NCBI GenBank assembly: GCA_022496185.1
Contig: WTXG01000041.1
Coordinates: 167,556-231,555, forward strand
Reading direction: 5' to 3'
Origin: Multifurca ochricompacta
Lineage: Eukaryota > Basidiomycota > Agaricomycetes > Russulales > Russulaceae
DNA length: 64,000 nt
This document shows positions 10,501 through 21,479 of this stretch, piece by piece. The position numbers and the translations under genes were made by a program. Positions within the stretch are counted from its first letter, which is position 1. Every line of letters starts with the position of its first letter. The notes beneath the pieces were generated by a model that saw nothing but the letters and a program-made list of their open reading frames with translations, made no database searches and was not told the DNA's origin.

Positions 10501-12375
10501 GTGCAAATATAAATACCCTAGATAAAACGACCTGAGTCCATTGCACAGAGCATCAAAAGTGGACGTCATGACATTGCGCAGTTGTTACTAGAGCATCATG
10601 CGGATATCAACATACGAACCGGGAAGCTCGAGACCCCACTTCATTTGGCCTCGAGGTGGGGAGAACTCGAAGTCGTACAACTACTAGTCCGCCATGGCGC
10701 AGATTTGCAGTCACATGACAACAAGGGCTGGACTCCAATGAGGATAGCATCACGATGGGGACATTTAGATATTGTACGGTTGCTACTCGATGGTGGCGCC
10801 TCTGTGGACTCCCGTGAGAAACACGGATTAAATTCAATTCACACAGCATCACTGCATGGGCATTCCGACATCGTAAAGCTCTTACTTGAGCGCGGCGTAG
10901 ATGTTAATACCAAAAACGAGAGCGAAGAGACACCATTGGACGTTGCATCGGGTAACGGAAAGCTCGAGGTCGCCCGGCTCCTGATTGAACATGGAGCGGA
11001 TATCAACACGCGCGATATCAAGGGTTGGAGTCCATTGCACACTGCAGCACGAAACGGTCACCTGGACTTAGCGAATCTGTTAGTTGAGAGAGGTGCGGAT
11101 GTCGATATGGGAAACAAGGACGAGGGGACTCCATTGAACCTCGCATCGGGCAGCGGAAAACTGGAGATCTGCCGCTTCCTAATCGAGCATGGCGCGAATG
11201 TGAATACCCGGGACAACAAAGGCTGGACTCCAATGAAGATAGCATCACGATGGGGTCATCTGGATGTCGTGCGATTGTTGCTTGATAGTGGAGCCTCTGT
11301 GGACTCCCGTGATAACAAGGACTCCACTCCATTGAAATCAGCGTCACGATGGGGGCATTTAGTCGTCGTGCGGTTGTTGCTTGATAGTGGCGCCGCTGTG
11401 GACTCCCGTGACGAAGATGGCTGGACTCCAATTCACGCAGCATCACTTTCTGGGAATCAAGACATCGTGAAGCTCTTACTTGAGCGCGGCGTAGATGTCA
11501 ATACCCAGAATGGGAACGAAGAGACACCATTGGACATTGCATCGGGTAACGGAAACCTTGAAGTCGCCCGGCTCCTGATTGAACATGGAGCGGATGTCAA
11601 CGTGCGCGACGACAAGGGTTGGAGTCCATTGCACACTGCAGCGCGAAATGGTCACCTAGACGTCGTGAAGTTATTAGTCGAGAGGGGGGCGGACGCTAAC
11701 GTGCGGAACGAGGACGAGAAGACTCCTTTGGACCTGGCATCTCGTAGAGGGACACCCGAAATGGTAGGCTTCCTGGCCGAGCGCATGACAAATATCCATT
11801 CTCGAGTCAACGTGGGGCCGACTCTATCGGGCACAGCGCCAGATAATACGCGTCCTGATGTTGCTCAGTCCTCACTTGGACGCGAAGAGAGTACTTCGTT
11901 GCACTCCGCATCAAAAGACGGAGACCTAGACACCGTACGGTCACTGCTTGACAGTGGCGTGGACGTCAACGCTCGGAATTCAAAATATGAGACACCCTTG
12001 GACGTGGCATCGAGTAAAGGTAAAGTTGAAGTTGTGAAATTGTTGATTGAGCGTGGCGCAGACGTGAACTGCCGTGACGGCATCGGGTGGACTCCGTTGC
12101 ACGATGCATCGCGTTTTGGACACCTTGACGTCGTGAGATTGTTACTTGATCATGACGTGGAGGTGGACGCAACGCAACAAAACTACCAGACGCCGCTGCA
12201 TATGGCATCATCCAATGGTCACCTTGAGATCGTGCAGTTACTTCTCGAACGGGGCGCGAATGTGCATTTGCGGAATGGGGATGGCCGGACTCCATCCCAG
12301 CTAGCATCAGTTAGGGGATACCGCAAGGTTGTTCGATTGATATCGGAGTACGGGGCACTGGCACGTGGGGCGTAG
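7546..12375 (+). CDS. NLR (STAND) protein: Goodbye-like N-domain, NACHT NTPase, about 20 ankyrin repeats
   Basis: Exons as I read them: 7546-7820, 7876-7929, 7986-8181, 8236-8388, 8455-8493, 8551-8592, 8644-8812, 8881-8905, 8957-9556 and 9612-12375. The N-terminus (YAKQTGIDLTKNPFANKLQ, ELINWLSPVVKVVHTFSDVL, AKAIFVGINALLG, LVDLFECIGNFLKRLHIYTE) fits the fungal STAND Goodbye domain. A linker with HDGTAAWFT precedes a Walker A loop GKPGSGKS, split by an intron, a Walker B-like YVIVDALDECP and a CVTSRPEADI sensor, giving a NACHT domain. A helical segment with FSHFSVKEFLTSGRLA follows. The C-terminus from about 10320 to 12350 holds about 20 ankyrin repeats (TPLHxAAxxGH type). Such proteins are intracellular sensors in fungal self/non-self recognition. 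Frame is broken six times (near 7591, 8680, 8748, 10296, 10528, 10556); every break is repaired by one base, mostly in homopolymers. The last 1.8 kb is fully open. The start at 7546 is chosen because it opens directly into the N-domain. Confidence 0.8.
10724..11732 (+). repeat. Higher-order ankyrin repeat, 594-bp period
   Basis: Within the NLR ankyrin array, sequence at 10724 recurs at 11318 and sequence at 10867 recurs at 11461, an offset of exactly 594 bp or six 33-residue repeats. The two blocks are very similar at the DNA level (for example TCCATTGCACACTGCAGC occurs in both), much closer than neighbouring repeats are to each other. This indicates recent block duplication or gene conversion inside the sensor domain. 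Confidence 0.85.
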
Positions 12376-13236
12376 GGCTTCAAAGGCGGGCTGCTTACCT
12401 CTAATTTGAATACTAGTATTGACAGTTTACAATAGATTGGTGGCCCTGGTCGCCGTTTCTTTTGCCATTAGTTCAACGATTACCAATAATCATGCTGAGG
12501 CCACTCACATTGAGCGCCACAGGTACCAGTTGGGACTACAATGCAGAGCCCGCTCATAATTTTAATGGTATCAGCCCCAGAACAACTAATCCACCTAGCG
12601 CCGCTCAGACTTTTATTATACGCAGTACAGCACTGGGATCTTGAGAGAAGAAGGGTTCAATGTCGATGAAGGCACTGAAATAGACGAATACACTTGAAGG
12701 CTTGAGCCTGAATGAGCTCAAATCGGTAACGCCGATAATACCGAATACGTCGATGAGGCTACCTTCAAGGGCTGTGACAGACAAAGCTGGCATTTCTTTA
12801 TATACATGAGGTCTGTATGAAACTATGAAACGAGCCAAATCCAAGTTTTCATGGGAAATGAAAGGGTGACACAACTATATCGAGTGGTCGAAAGCGCGAG
12901 AAGGCACGGCAAGTCGGGCCAGAGCGGGCAGAGGTGGAAGACTTCAGTCCCAGCCTGGACCCAGATCCCGAATACCATCCACATAGACGACCAAGGAACT
13001 CACATAGTGGTACCAAATCCAGTGCTCATCACTCAACCGAATCGTACCAAATGTCACACTTCTACAGCTGACAAATAACAACATTTCATTTAATGATCCA
13101 TGGACATGAACAACATACACTAAAATGGACGACCTATAGCGAGTGTTGTCGACAGTCACTCCCTTATTCTTATTTTTCAAATTCATTTACTCTTCCTCAA
13201 TCGAAACGCAACAAGGTGGGCTCGAACTTTGCGACA

Positions 13237-13886
13237 TCAATCAACGAACCTGATAAACCGCACGGCTCACTCAGAAACACTCATGACAATTCAGAGAAAA
13301 TGGAAAATACGCACGGGAGAGGGATAAGCTTGACTTTCAGAGGACCATAGGTGGTCCCGAATACCGTCGCTGACAGATCAACCCAAAGCCAACCACCGAA
13401 GATATAGAACTTGGCTTCCCCTTTCACAAATGAAACGTCGAAAGACACTTTGACACCATCTTTGAGGTTTCCCTTCACTGCAGCCAACCGGAACGGCGTA
13501 ATGATCGGGGTCCTGACAGAGAACTCTGCATTGATCTCGAAGGTGCCAACATCAATGTAACCTTTCAGCTGAGAGAGAGATTCAAGTCAATCAGTGACCA
13601 TATTACAATACAGAGGACAACGAAAAATGACTTACAACCCAAGTGATGCCCCAGAGTGGAACCTCAATGTCAAAGTCATATCGTGGGACCTTGGTATCGT
13701 TGTGGAAAACAGGAGCGCCAGCTATGGCGTATACGTGGATAATTTCTGCAGTTAGCGGGTCCTCGTATTGGTGATGATGACCCTCAAGCCATTTCTCGAG
13801 TTCTAAGTTTCAGAGCTCATTAGAATGGATTACAGCTAGAATGGCAAGGTTCGACTCCCACCAATATCACTAAGATCAGTGGACAT
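13237..13886 (-). CDS. Unrecognised small beta-rich protein, paralogue A
   Basis: Four exons: 13871-13886, 13636-13802, 13315-13568 and 13237-13249, giving 149 aa. I do not recognise the family by function. The product starts MSTDLKLEKWLEGHHHQYED, continues with IHVYAIAGAPVFHND, YDFDIEVPLWG, a KGYIDVGTFEINAEFSV segment, VKGNLKDGVKVSFDV and GWLWVDLSATVFG, and ends KVKLIPLPFVD. Alternating hydrophobic residues suggest an all-beta fold. There is no signal peptide or membrane segment, so it is probably cytosolic. A TATAAATA box lies at about 13952-13960 on the minus strand, about 70 nt upstream of the ATG, and the leader is rich in CACAATC. Exon lengths of 16, 167 and 254 nt are identical to those of paralogues B and C. 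The last exon adds only four codons plus the final base of a proline codon. Confidence 0.75.
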
Positions 13887-15381
13887 GTTGAGTGCTCTGT
13901 GATTGTAAGCGCGTGGGGTATGATGAAGAAACGTCGTCGGACTTTACTGTTGTATTTATACGGTTCAGAATGAACCGTCAACCAGACCAAGGGATTACAT
14001 ACTAGTAGTCTCCGGGGAAGAAACATTCCTGTGTTCAGAGCAGTACCGGAGGCTACATTTTTCTATATTGTTTGTAAAGCTGAGACAATGGAAGTGCCCA
14101 GGGTGTAGAATAATGATGAATGTTGTTGCGTCTGCTGACCTACGTTTAACGCTTCAGCAGAATGAACAGGAAAAGCAAAGCTCCTATGCCCAAAATAGTA
14201 AAGCCAGATGATGGCCAGTTGCGGTGTTTACGTCTGTGTAAAGCGAAACGCTGGAGGGCTGTTGGTGCATCTGCTGCTCCACGTTTTCGTGTCAGCGCTT
14301 CAGAAAGAATGATCCGGGGAAAGCAAAGTTCCTAAAACCAGATGACCGAAGACCCTATGCTTCAGCGCTCCAGCTAGCACCCCTCGTATGCGAGCCCGCG
14401 GTGGTTATGTGGCTGACGAAGCATGTAGAATAATCAATGATTTCAAACGTAGGAGGGCCATCGTTCATTTCCTTCTATACGTTTACGCTTCACAGTGAAT
14501 TGTGAAGGCAAACGAGGGTACTCTGACCGGGAACAAAAAGTTCGTACTTCTATGCGAGCCCGCGTTGGCTAACTTTGAGGGCACAGAAGCAGTTTGCATA
14601 ACACCATTTTACAATTTAAAAACAGCAGACGTGACAGAGTGTCCGGGAAAGAAAAGATCCTGGGTTCAAAAGGATGGAAGTACGTTGGTGCTTCCGCTAT
14701 TCGCCCAGCACATTGTGCCGAATCACGTGATATGAAGTTAAATAACAACAAATTCTGTTGAACCCAAGATAGCGGTACAGAGGTTCCGGGATAGCGGTTC
14801 GACATGATTATGATCACGAGTGTTCATCTAAGATCTGACATGTGATCTAATCACATCATTAAACAAGATAACAAGGTAACATGTTTATTTAATCTAGCAG
14901 CTAATATAGTACATAGAATGTATATACAGTGGGTCAAAAAACTGTCCCAATGTTTGCACCGCAAAGGCGGGCTGCTGACCTCCAATTTGAATACTAGTAT
15001 TGACAGTCTACAATAGATTGGTGACCCTGGTCACTGTTTCTTTTGCCATTAGTGTGAAAACAGGCATGGCGCAGACTGTACTTTATATGCTACATTACTA
15101 CTCTATCTCACCTTGTATGTGTAGAAACTTAGATGCTTTCAATAATGTGATAGCAACTTGATTGTGTAGCATATTTACATAGGCTTTTATATACATCTAC
15201 ATGTACTAATCGGCTATTAATCTAATTGTTAGTACAACGCGTTTATAATGTGATTATCATCACATGACCGCTTTCGGATGTATTATTATCATTAGATCAT
15301 TAAGTAACTAAGTGATTGTGATCGGCTGCTTTATCTCTGATCACAATCTTATGTCGGACCGCTCTACCGGTAGCTCTGTAC

Positions 15382-15520
15382 CATCAGGAAAATTACATTT
15401 CTAGAATGACGAGAGATGCCCTGGTAGACTGTCTATTATGGTAAACATTACTATTATGGGTAGTCTAGCAGGGCATTTCTAGTCATTCTAGTCATGCTAG
15501 CAGATGTAATTTTCCTGATG
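15382..15520. mobile_element. Fold-back MITE
   Basis: About 139 bp that is nearly a perfect hairpin. The left arm begins CATCAGGAAAATTACAT, and the right arm ends with the reverse complement, ATGTAATTTTCCTGATG. The arms meet around TAAACATTA near 15441. It lies only in tandem unit 2, so it arrived or was retained after the duplication. I could not find a clear target-site duplication. Confidence 0.7.
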
Positions 15521-16441
15521 AGGCCACTCACATTTGAGCGCCACAGGTACCAGTTGGGACCACAATGCAGAGCCCGCCCAAGGGCGGTATCAGTAATTTC
15601 AATGGTATCAGTCCCAGAGCAACCAATCCACCTACCGCTGCTCACCAAAGGCTTTGATTGTACACGGTACAGCACTGGGATCTTGAGAGAAGAAGGGTTC
15701 AAAGTCGATGAAGGCACGAAGTAGGTGAGTACTTCTGAAGGCTTGAGCCTGAATGGCCGAGAGCTCAAATCGGTAACACCGATAATACCGAATACATGTC
15801 TCATCAGTAAAGTACTTGTAAATACATTTAAAGGCGGCTCAAATCGCCTCGAATTATCATCGAAGTTATTCAAAAAGACGCTCCCTCTCCTGCTCGCATT
15901 CGAAGTCATTCCAACTCATTGGTATCTTTCTTTCATACGCTAGCTCCGCGACGCCACTACTCTCGCTCACGAACTCCGCGTCCAAGTTGCATCGACACTA
16001 ACATGAGGTCTGTATGAAACTATGAAACGAGCCAAATCCAAGTTTTTATGGGTGTGAAAATGGAAGGGAGACACAACAACATCGAGTGGTCGAAAGCGCA
16101 AGAAGGCAAGTCGTGCCAGAAGAGCGGGCAGAGATGGAAGACTTCAGGCCCAGATCCCGAACACTGTCCACATAGATGACCAAGGCACTCACATAGTGGT
16201 ACCAAATCCAGTGCTCATTACTCAACCGAATCGTACCAAATGTAATGTCACACTTCTACACCTAACAAACAACACCATTTCATTCGACAATCCATGGACA
16301 TGGACAACATACACTAAAATGGACGACCTATAGCGAGTGTTGTCGACAGTCACTCCCTTTATTCTTATTTTTCAATTTCAAATTTCATTTACTCTTCCTC
16401 AATCGAAACACAACAAGGTGGAGTCGAACTTTGCGACATCA

Positions 16442-17076
16442 TCAGAACCTGATAAACACCACCATTCACTCAGAAACATTCATGGCAAGTTAGAGAAAAT
16501 GTAAAATACGCACGGGAGAGGGATAAGCTTGACTTTCAGAGGACCATAAGTGGTCCCAAATACCGTCGCTGACAGATCAACCCAAAGCCAACCACTGTTG
16601 ATATAGAACCTGGCAGTCCCTTTCAGAACCGCAATCCCGAAAGACACTTCGACTCCATCTTTGAGGTTTCCCTTCACTGTAGCCAACCGGTACGTCCCAA
16701 GGATCGGGACCTTGACAGAGAACTCTGCATTGATCTCGAAGGTGCCAACATCAATGTAACCTTTCAGCTGAGAGGGAGATCCAAGTCAATCAGTGACCAT
16801 ATCACAATACAGAGGACAACGAAAAATGACTTACAACCCAAGTGACGCCCCAGAGTGGGACCTCAATGTCAAAGTCATATCGTGGGACCTTGGTATCGTT
16901 GTGGAAAACAGGAGCGCCAGCTATGGCGTATACGTGGATAATTTCTGCAGTTAGGGGATCCTCATATTGATAATGATGACCCTCAATCCATTTCTCGAGA
17001 CCTAGGTTTCAGAGCTCATCAGAATGGATTACAGCTAGAATGGCAAGAATCGATTCTCACCAAGATCAGTGGACAT
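16442..17076 (-). CDS. Unrecognised small beta-rich protein, paralogue B
   Basis: Four exons: 17061-17076, 16835-17001, 16514-16767 and 16442-16448, giving 147 aa. Same architecture as paralogue A, with identical exon lengths apart from the last exon. Differences include MSTDLGLEKWIEGHH at the start, VKGNLKDGVEVSFGIAVLKG in the core and a terminal exon that reads only G TTC TGA, so the protein ends LIPLPF. Introns are 59, 67 and 65 nt. A TATAAATA box is at about 17149-17157 on the minus strand. The gene is in the second tandem unit in the same direction as A. B is closer to paralogue C than to A in the core, which suggests either a later split or gene conversion. The function is not known to me. 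Confidence 0.75.
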
Positions 17077-17860
17077 GTTGAGCACTCTGTGATTGTGATT
17101 GTAAGCGTGTGGGGTATGATGAAGAAATGTCGTCGGATTTTACTGGTGTATTTATACGGTTCAGAATGAATTGTCAACCAAACCAAGGGGTTACGTAGTG
17201 TGTTTAGAGCAGTACCGGAGGCTATATTTTCCTATATTGACTGTAAAGCTGAGGCAATGAAAGTACCAAGGGTGTAGAATAATAATGACTGTTGTTGCAT
17301 CTGCTGATCTACGTTTAACGCTTCAGCAGAATGAACAGGAAAGCAAAGCTCCTATGCCTAAAATGGTAAAGCCAGATGATGGAGACTGCGGTATTTACGT
17401 CTGTGTAGAGCGAAACGCTGGGAGGCTGTTGGTACATCTGCTTCTCTAAGTTTACGCGTCAGCGCTTCAGAAGAATGATCCGTGGAAAGCAAATTTCCTA
17501 AAACCAGATGACCGGAGACCCTATGCTTCAGCGCTCCAGCTAGCACCCTTCGTATGCGAGCCCGTGGTGGTAATGTGACTGAAGCATGTAGAATAATCAA
17601 TAATTTCAAACGTAGGAGGGCCATCGTTTCATTTCCTTCTATACGTTTACGTTTCATAGTGAATATTTGTTAAGGCAAACGAGGGTACTCTGACCGGGAA
17701 CAAAAAGTTCGTACTTCTATGCGAGCCCGCGTTGGCTAACTTTGAGGGCACGGAAGCCAGTTTGCATAACACCATTTCACCATTTGAGAACAGCAGACGT
17801 GACAGAGTGTCCGGGAAAGAAAAAATCCTGAGTGCCACCAATGGGTGATACAAAATCAAA

Positions 17861-18336
17861 TATGTTTACGTACGTACACGTGCTTGTGGTGCTTCCATGA
17901 TCTCATCGTGTCGAATACATAATGCCCTGAACGAAAAGGCTTTTCTTCCCCGGACACTCGTTCTATCTCGTTTTTTCTTTGAAGCGCGGGCTTGCATGAA
18001 AGGACGGCACGTATCATGTAGCTGTACCGGAGCTTTGCTTCCCTGAACGCCCTGACATTTCTCACACGCCTGATCACTTTACTTGTCTCCATTCTGCAAT
18101 GGAACATTGGACTGTACCGTCTACGTGGACGGCTTGATTGATCTACATAAGGAAGATTATGCCTAGAATGACCAGCGCCCGAGTGCTTAGAATGACTAGC
18201 ATGCCATTCTAGGCTGGTCACTCTAGGCCGTTTGGCTATGCCACTCTGAACTCACGAGCATTTTCTTCCCCGGAAACAATAGATGGGTTGGCGCTACTCC
18301 ACGGTTCCACACGCTTACAACCGTAGAGTGCTCGAC
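17861..18336. other. Gap between paralogue B upstream block and paralogue E, with MITE relic
   Basis: Non-coding sequence with a second CCCCGGACACTC-type segment from the degenerate upstream repeats. At about 18143-18235 is a relic related to the fold-back element: it starts GGAAGATTATGCCTAGAATG and contains the inverted pair CCTAGAATGACCAGC and GCTGGTCACTCTAGG. No gene is seen. Confidence 0.5.
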
Positions 18337-18760
18337 ATGTCTAACACTGATATTGGTGCAAATCGAAACCTGCCACTCTAATTGTATCTATTCTGATGCA
18401 TACCAAATTTTAAACTCACAAAATGGCTTGCGGGTCATCATTATCCATACCAGGATGTGACCGCTCAAATCGTTCATGTCGACGCCATAGGCGGTCACCT
18501 GGATTGTGAGTCATTTTTGTTACCCTCCGAGTTGTAATATGGCCACTGATTGGCTCCAATGTCAGGTGAAAGGCTATATCGACATTGTCTCGCTTGAGAT
18601 CGATGCGGATGTCTCGGTCAATGTTCCAACTTTTGAGACGATCCAGTTGGGTGAATTGAAGAGACATCTGAGAGATGGCGTCAATTTACCCCAAGCTTGC
18701 GTGTAGACGCCAAGTTCTACGTCTCCGATGACTGGCTTTTAGTGGTGTTTGTTGAGCCGG
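18337..18760 (+). pseudogene. Decayed paralogue E of the small beta-rich protein family
   Basis: A clear relict of the same family. The start (ATG TCT AAC ACT GAT ATT G, then GT) and leader match paralogue C. Exon 2 keeps LTKWLAGHHYPYQD and AQIVHVDAI, then loses about 23 codons and jumps to the VTWI end with a GTGAGT donor at about 18507. Exon 3 starts after a CAG with VKGYIDIVSLEIDADVSV and keeps LKRHLRDGVN before a frame change into a TAG at about 18704; a VDAKFYVSDDWL remnant continues in another frame. The internal deletion and later frame loss, together with strong divergence, mark it as an old pseudogene rather than a consensus error. Confidence 0.75.
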
Positions 18761-19929
18761 TAACGGATCAGAGTTGGCCGGACCGGATCAGAGGTGATCG
18801 GTGTTGGCGGTGCAAGATGACACTTACACACTACACACTCATTAAGTACAATCACAGCACAGCACACTCCTTACAGTATTCAAAGACAATACTTCTGTAT
18901 TTTACAATAGAGCTGTTTTGACCAGATTTATCTTTCTACCTCAGGCTGCGTTTCCACAGTGTTGTCCGCAATGGTGTCTTGCTCTGTGCTATGTTGTATG
19001 GCAGGTCTTTATTATTTCGTAGCGCAACTATACTCTTTTAAGGACATCTTTTGATTCGACCCTCTAACCTAAACTAAAATTGATTCATTCCTCAAAATCT
19101 CATCGCCATCGGAATCTTGAATCTTGAATAAGGTCCATTTCAAATTATACATGCTCCATCCCCTGCTTCTATGAGCCCAGCAGCACTCAAAGTGTTCTAC
19201 TAGACGCTCACTCCTACTACACACCACCCGCAACTGAGAGAGCCACCGACCGGTATCGTACATGCCGCTGTATGATCGCAAGATCATGTGAGTCCGAGGT
19301 GAAAGGTTTCTGGCGCGGAATTACAGAATGGAACCAAGTTGGAAGCCGCGTGCACAAGCCCCACCCCCGTACATAATATACTAATAATGACATCAAGTCA
19401 CTCGGGGAAGGTTTTTGGGGTCGAGGTTGGAAAGAGAGTAGGGGGAGCGCGCAAGGCCAAAGAAAAGAGACTACTCCAGGTATAGGTACAGTGTCCAGAA
19501 AAAGAGGACCTCGCTGTTGTGCTTGATGAGACCTGAATGCTGCGCGCGTGTCCCGAAGGAAGCGTAGCAGTGCCAAAGCCCGTTGAAGGTGGTCCATTCA
19601 GGGGGCAATGGAAGAGGATGTCTGCCGCGGTCCTCGGGCGAGGATGAGCAACGTAGGATGGAGCTCGGAGAGCCCGGATAACTGATTGTTCCTCATGCCC
19701 AAATTGGATATCGTCGTTTAGCGGCACCCACCCTCTCTCCTGCAATCATTGGACCATTCAACAGGGAACTTTCACATTGGATCCACTGCTGTACTTGTAT
19801 GCTTCCAAGTAGATTGAAAAAGGAAAACAATTTGAAGGATGACATAGGGCCCGAGTCCAAGAAAGAAAAGCTCCTACATCCAAAAAGGTTCAACATGGAG
19901 TAGTAGCAGGTGATACAGATCAATTTACG
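18761..19929. other. Gene-free stretch
   Basis: I see nothing I can support here. Minus-strand open frames at 19217-19745 lack recognisable motifs, sensible introns or a clear start, and a short tract near 19425-19700 has higher G+C than its surroundings. A fragment of an unrelated old element is possible but not shown. Confidence 0.4.
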
Positions 19930-21430
19930 TGCCAGACATAATCACCGCGGGTTCGCATACGAAGGGTGCCAGCTGGAGCGCTGAAGAGGGTCTCCGGTCA
20001 TCTGGCTTGAGGAACTTTGCTTTCCCCGGATCATTCTTCTGAAGCGCTGACGCGTAAACTTAGAGAAGCAGATGTACCAACAGCCTCCCAGCGTTTCGCT
20101 CTACACAGACGTAAATACCGCAGTCTCCATCATCTGGCTTTACCATTTTGGGCATAGGAACTTTGCTTTCCTGTTCATTCTGCTGAAGCGTTAAACGTAG
20201 ATCAGCAGATGCAACAACAGTCATTATTATTCTACACCCTGGGTACTTCCATGGCCTCAGCTTTACAAACAATATAGAAAAATATAGCCTCCGGTACTGC
20301 TCTAAACACACTACGTAACCCCTTGGTTTGGTTGACAATTCATTCTGAACCGTATAAATACACCAGTAAAATTCGACGACGTTTCTTCATCGTACCCCAC
20401 ACGCTTACAATCACAATCACAGAGCGCTCAACATGTCCACTGATCTTGGTGAGAATCGATTCTTGCCATTCTAGCTGTAATCCATTCTGATGAGCTCTGA
20501 AACCTAGGTCTCGAGAAATGGATTGAGGGTCATCATCATCAATACGAGGATCCCCTAACTGCAGAAATTATCCACGTATACGCCATAGCTGGCGCTCCTG
20601 TTTTCCACAACGATACCAAGGTCCCACGATATGACTTTGACATTGAGGTCCCACTCTGGGGCGTCACTTGGGTTGTAAGTCATTTTTCGTTGTCCTCTGT
20701 ATTTTAATATGGTCACTGATTGACTTGGATCTCCCTCTCAGCTGAAAGGTTACATTGATATTGGCACCTTCGAGATCAATGCAGAGTTCTCTGTCAAGGT
20801 CCCGATCCTTGGGACGTTCCGGTTGGCTGCAGTGAAGGGAAACCTCAAAGATGGAGTCCAAGTGTCTTTCGGCATTTCGGTTCTGAAAGGGACTGCCAGG
20901 TTCTATATCAACAGTGGTTGGCTTTGGGTTGATCTGTCAGCGACGGTATTCGGGACCACTTATGGTCCTCTGAAAGTCAAGCTTATCCCTCTCCCGTGCG
21001 TATTTTACATTTTCTCTGACTTGTCATGAATGTTTCTGAGTGAACGGTGGTGTTTATCAGGTTCTGATGATGTCGCAAAGTTCGACCCCACCTTGTTGTG
21101 TTTCGATTGAGGAAGAGTAAATGAAATTTGAAATTGAAAATAAGAATAAAGGGAGTGACTGTCGACAACACTCGCTATAGGTCGTCCATTTTAGTGTATG
21201 TTGTCCATGTCCATGGATTGTCGAATGAAATGGTGTTGTTTGTTAGGTGTAGAAGTGTGACATTACATTTGGTACGATTCGGTTGAGTAATGAGCACTGG
21301 ATTTGGTACCACTATGTGAGTGCCTTGGTCATCTATGTGGACAGCGTTTGGGATCTGGGCCTGGGCCTGAGGTCTTTCATCTCTGCCCGCTCTGGCCTGA
21401 CTTGCCTCCTCACGCTTTCAACCTTCGCCC
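19930..21430. repeat. Inverted third copy of the small-protein gene unit
   Basis: This segment is the reverse complement of unit 2 sequence from about 16050 to 17560: upstream block (GGTGCCAGCTGGAGCGCTGA onward), gene and downstream sequence to GGTACCACTATGTGAGTGC. The following block at about 21490-21810 (AATGGTATCAATCCCAGAAC onward) is in the same direction as in units 1 and 2, so one inversion boundary lies near 21430-21490. Confidence 0.75.
20433..21067 (+). CDS. Unrecognised small beta-rich protein, paralogue C
   Basis: Four exons: 20433-20448, 20508-20674, 20742-20995 and 21061-21067, giving 147 aa. It is the plus-strand copy of the family and nearly identical to B, including MSTDLGLEKWIEGHHHQYED, VPRYDFDIEVPLWGVTWV, VKGNLKDGVQVSFGISVLKG, FYINSGWLWVDLSATVFGTT and the end KLIPLPF. 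The last exon adds only one residue plus the stop. A TATAAATA box lies at 20353-20360, 73 nt before the ATG, followed by CACAATCACAATCACAG. All splice sites are GT-AG. With A and B it shows strong conservation of exons, introns and flanks, so the duplications are recent. No signal peptide is seen. The function is unknown to me. Confidence 0.78.
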
Positions 21431-21479
21431 GTTTGTCTCTCATGCCCAGTATCGAAGGATGGGTATCGTCGTGTGTCTT

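Larger units (their letters stand above)
12379..17860. repeat. Direct tandem duplication, two units of about 2.6-2.9 kb
   Basis: Unit 1 starts at about 12379, three bases after the NLR stop codon; unit 2 starts at about 14956-14962 with the same CAAAGGCGGGCTGCT sequence, followed by a shared TTTGAATACTAGTATTGACAG. Both units then carry a GAGGCCACTCACAT block, a minus-strand small-protein gene and a long shared upstream block ending near 14700 and 17850. Unit 2 has an extra segment at about 15054-15520 that contains a fold-back element. The upstream blocks contain several degenerate copies of a CGCTTCAG...GGAAAGCAAAG...TCCTA motif, so they are themselves repetitive. Confidence 0.8.

Noticed and set aside
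10382..12375. CRISPR-like or tandem DNA array
   Set aside because: The periodic units are ankyrin codons with a 99-bp base period in an open frame; there are no short identical direct repeats with spacers.
12480..12870. Separate gene in the block downstream of paralogues A, B and C
   Set aside because: Open frames in the three copies do not correspond to each other and are broken differently, so the block is not under coding constraint.
13840..13870. GGTTCGACTCCCACCA as a tRNA T-arm and CCA end
   Set aside because: It lies in the first intron of paralogue A; no acceptor, D-arm or anticodon stem can be formed around it.
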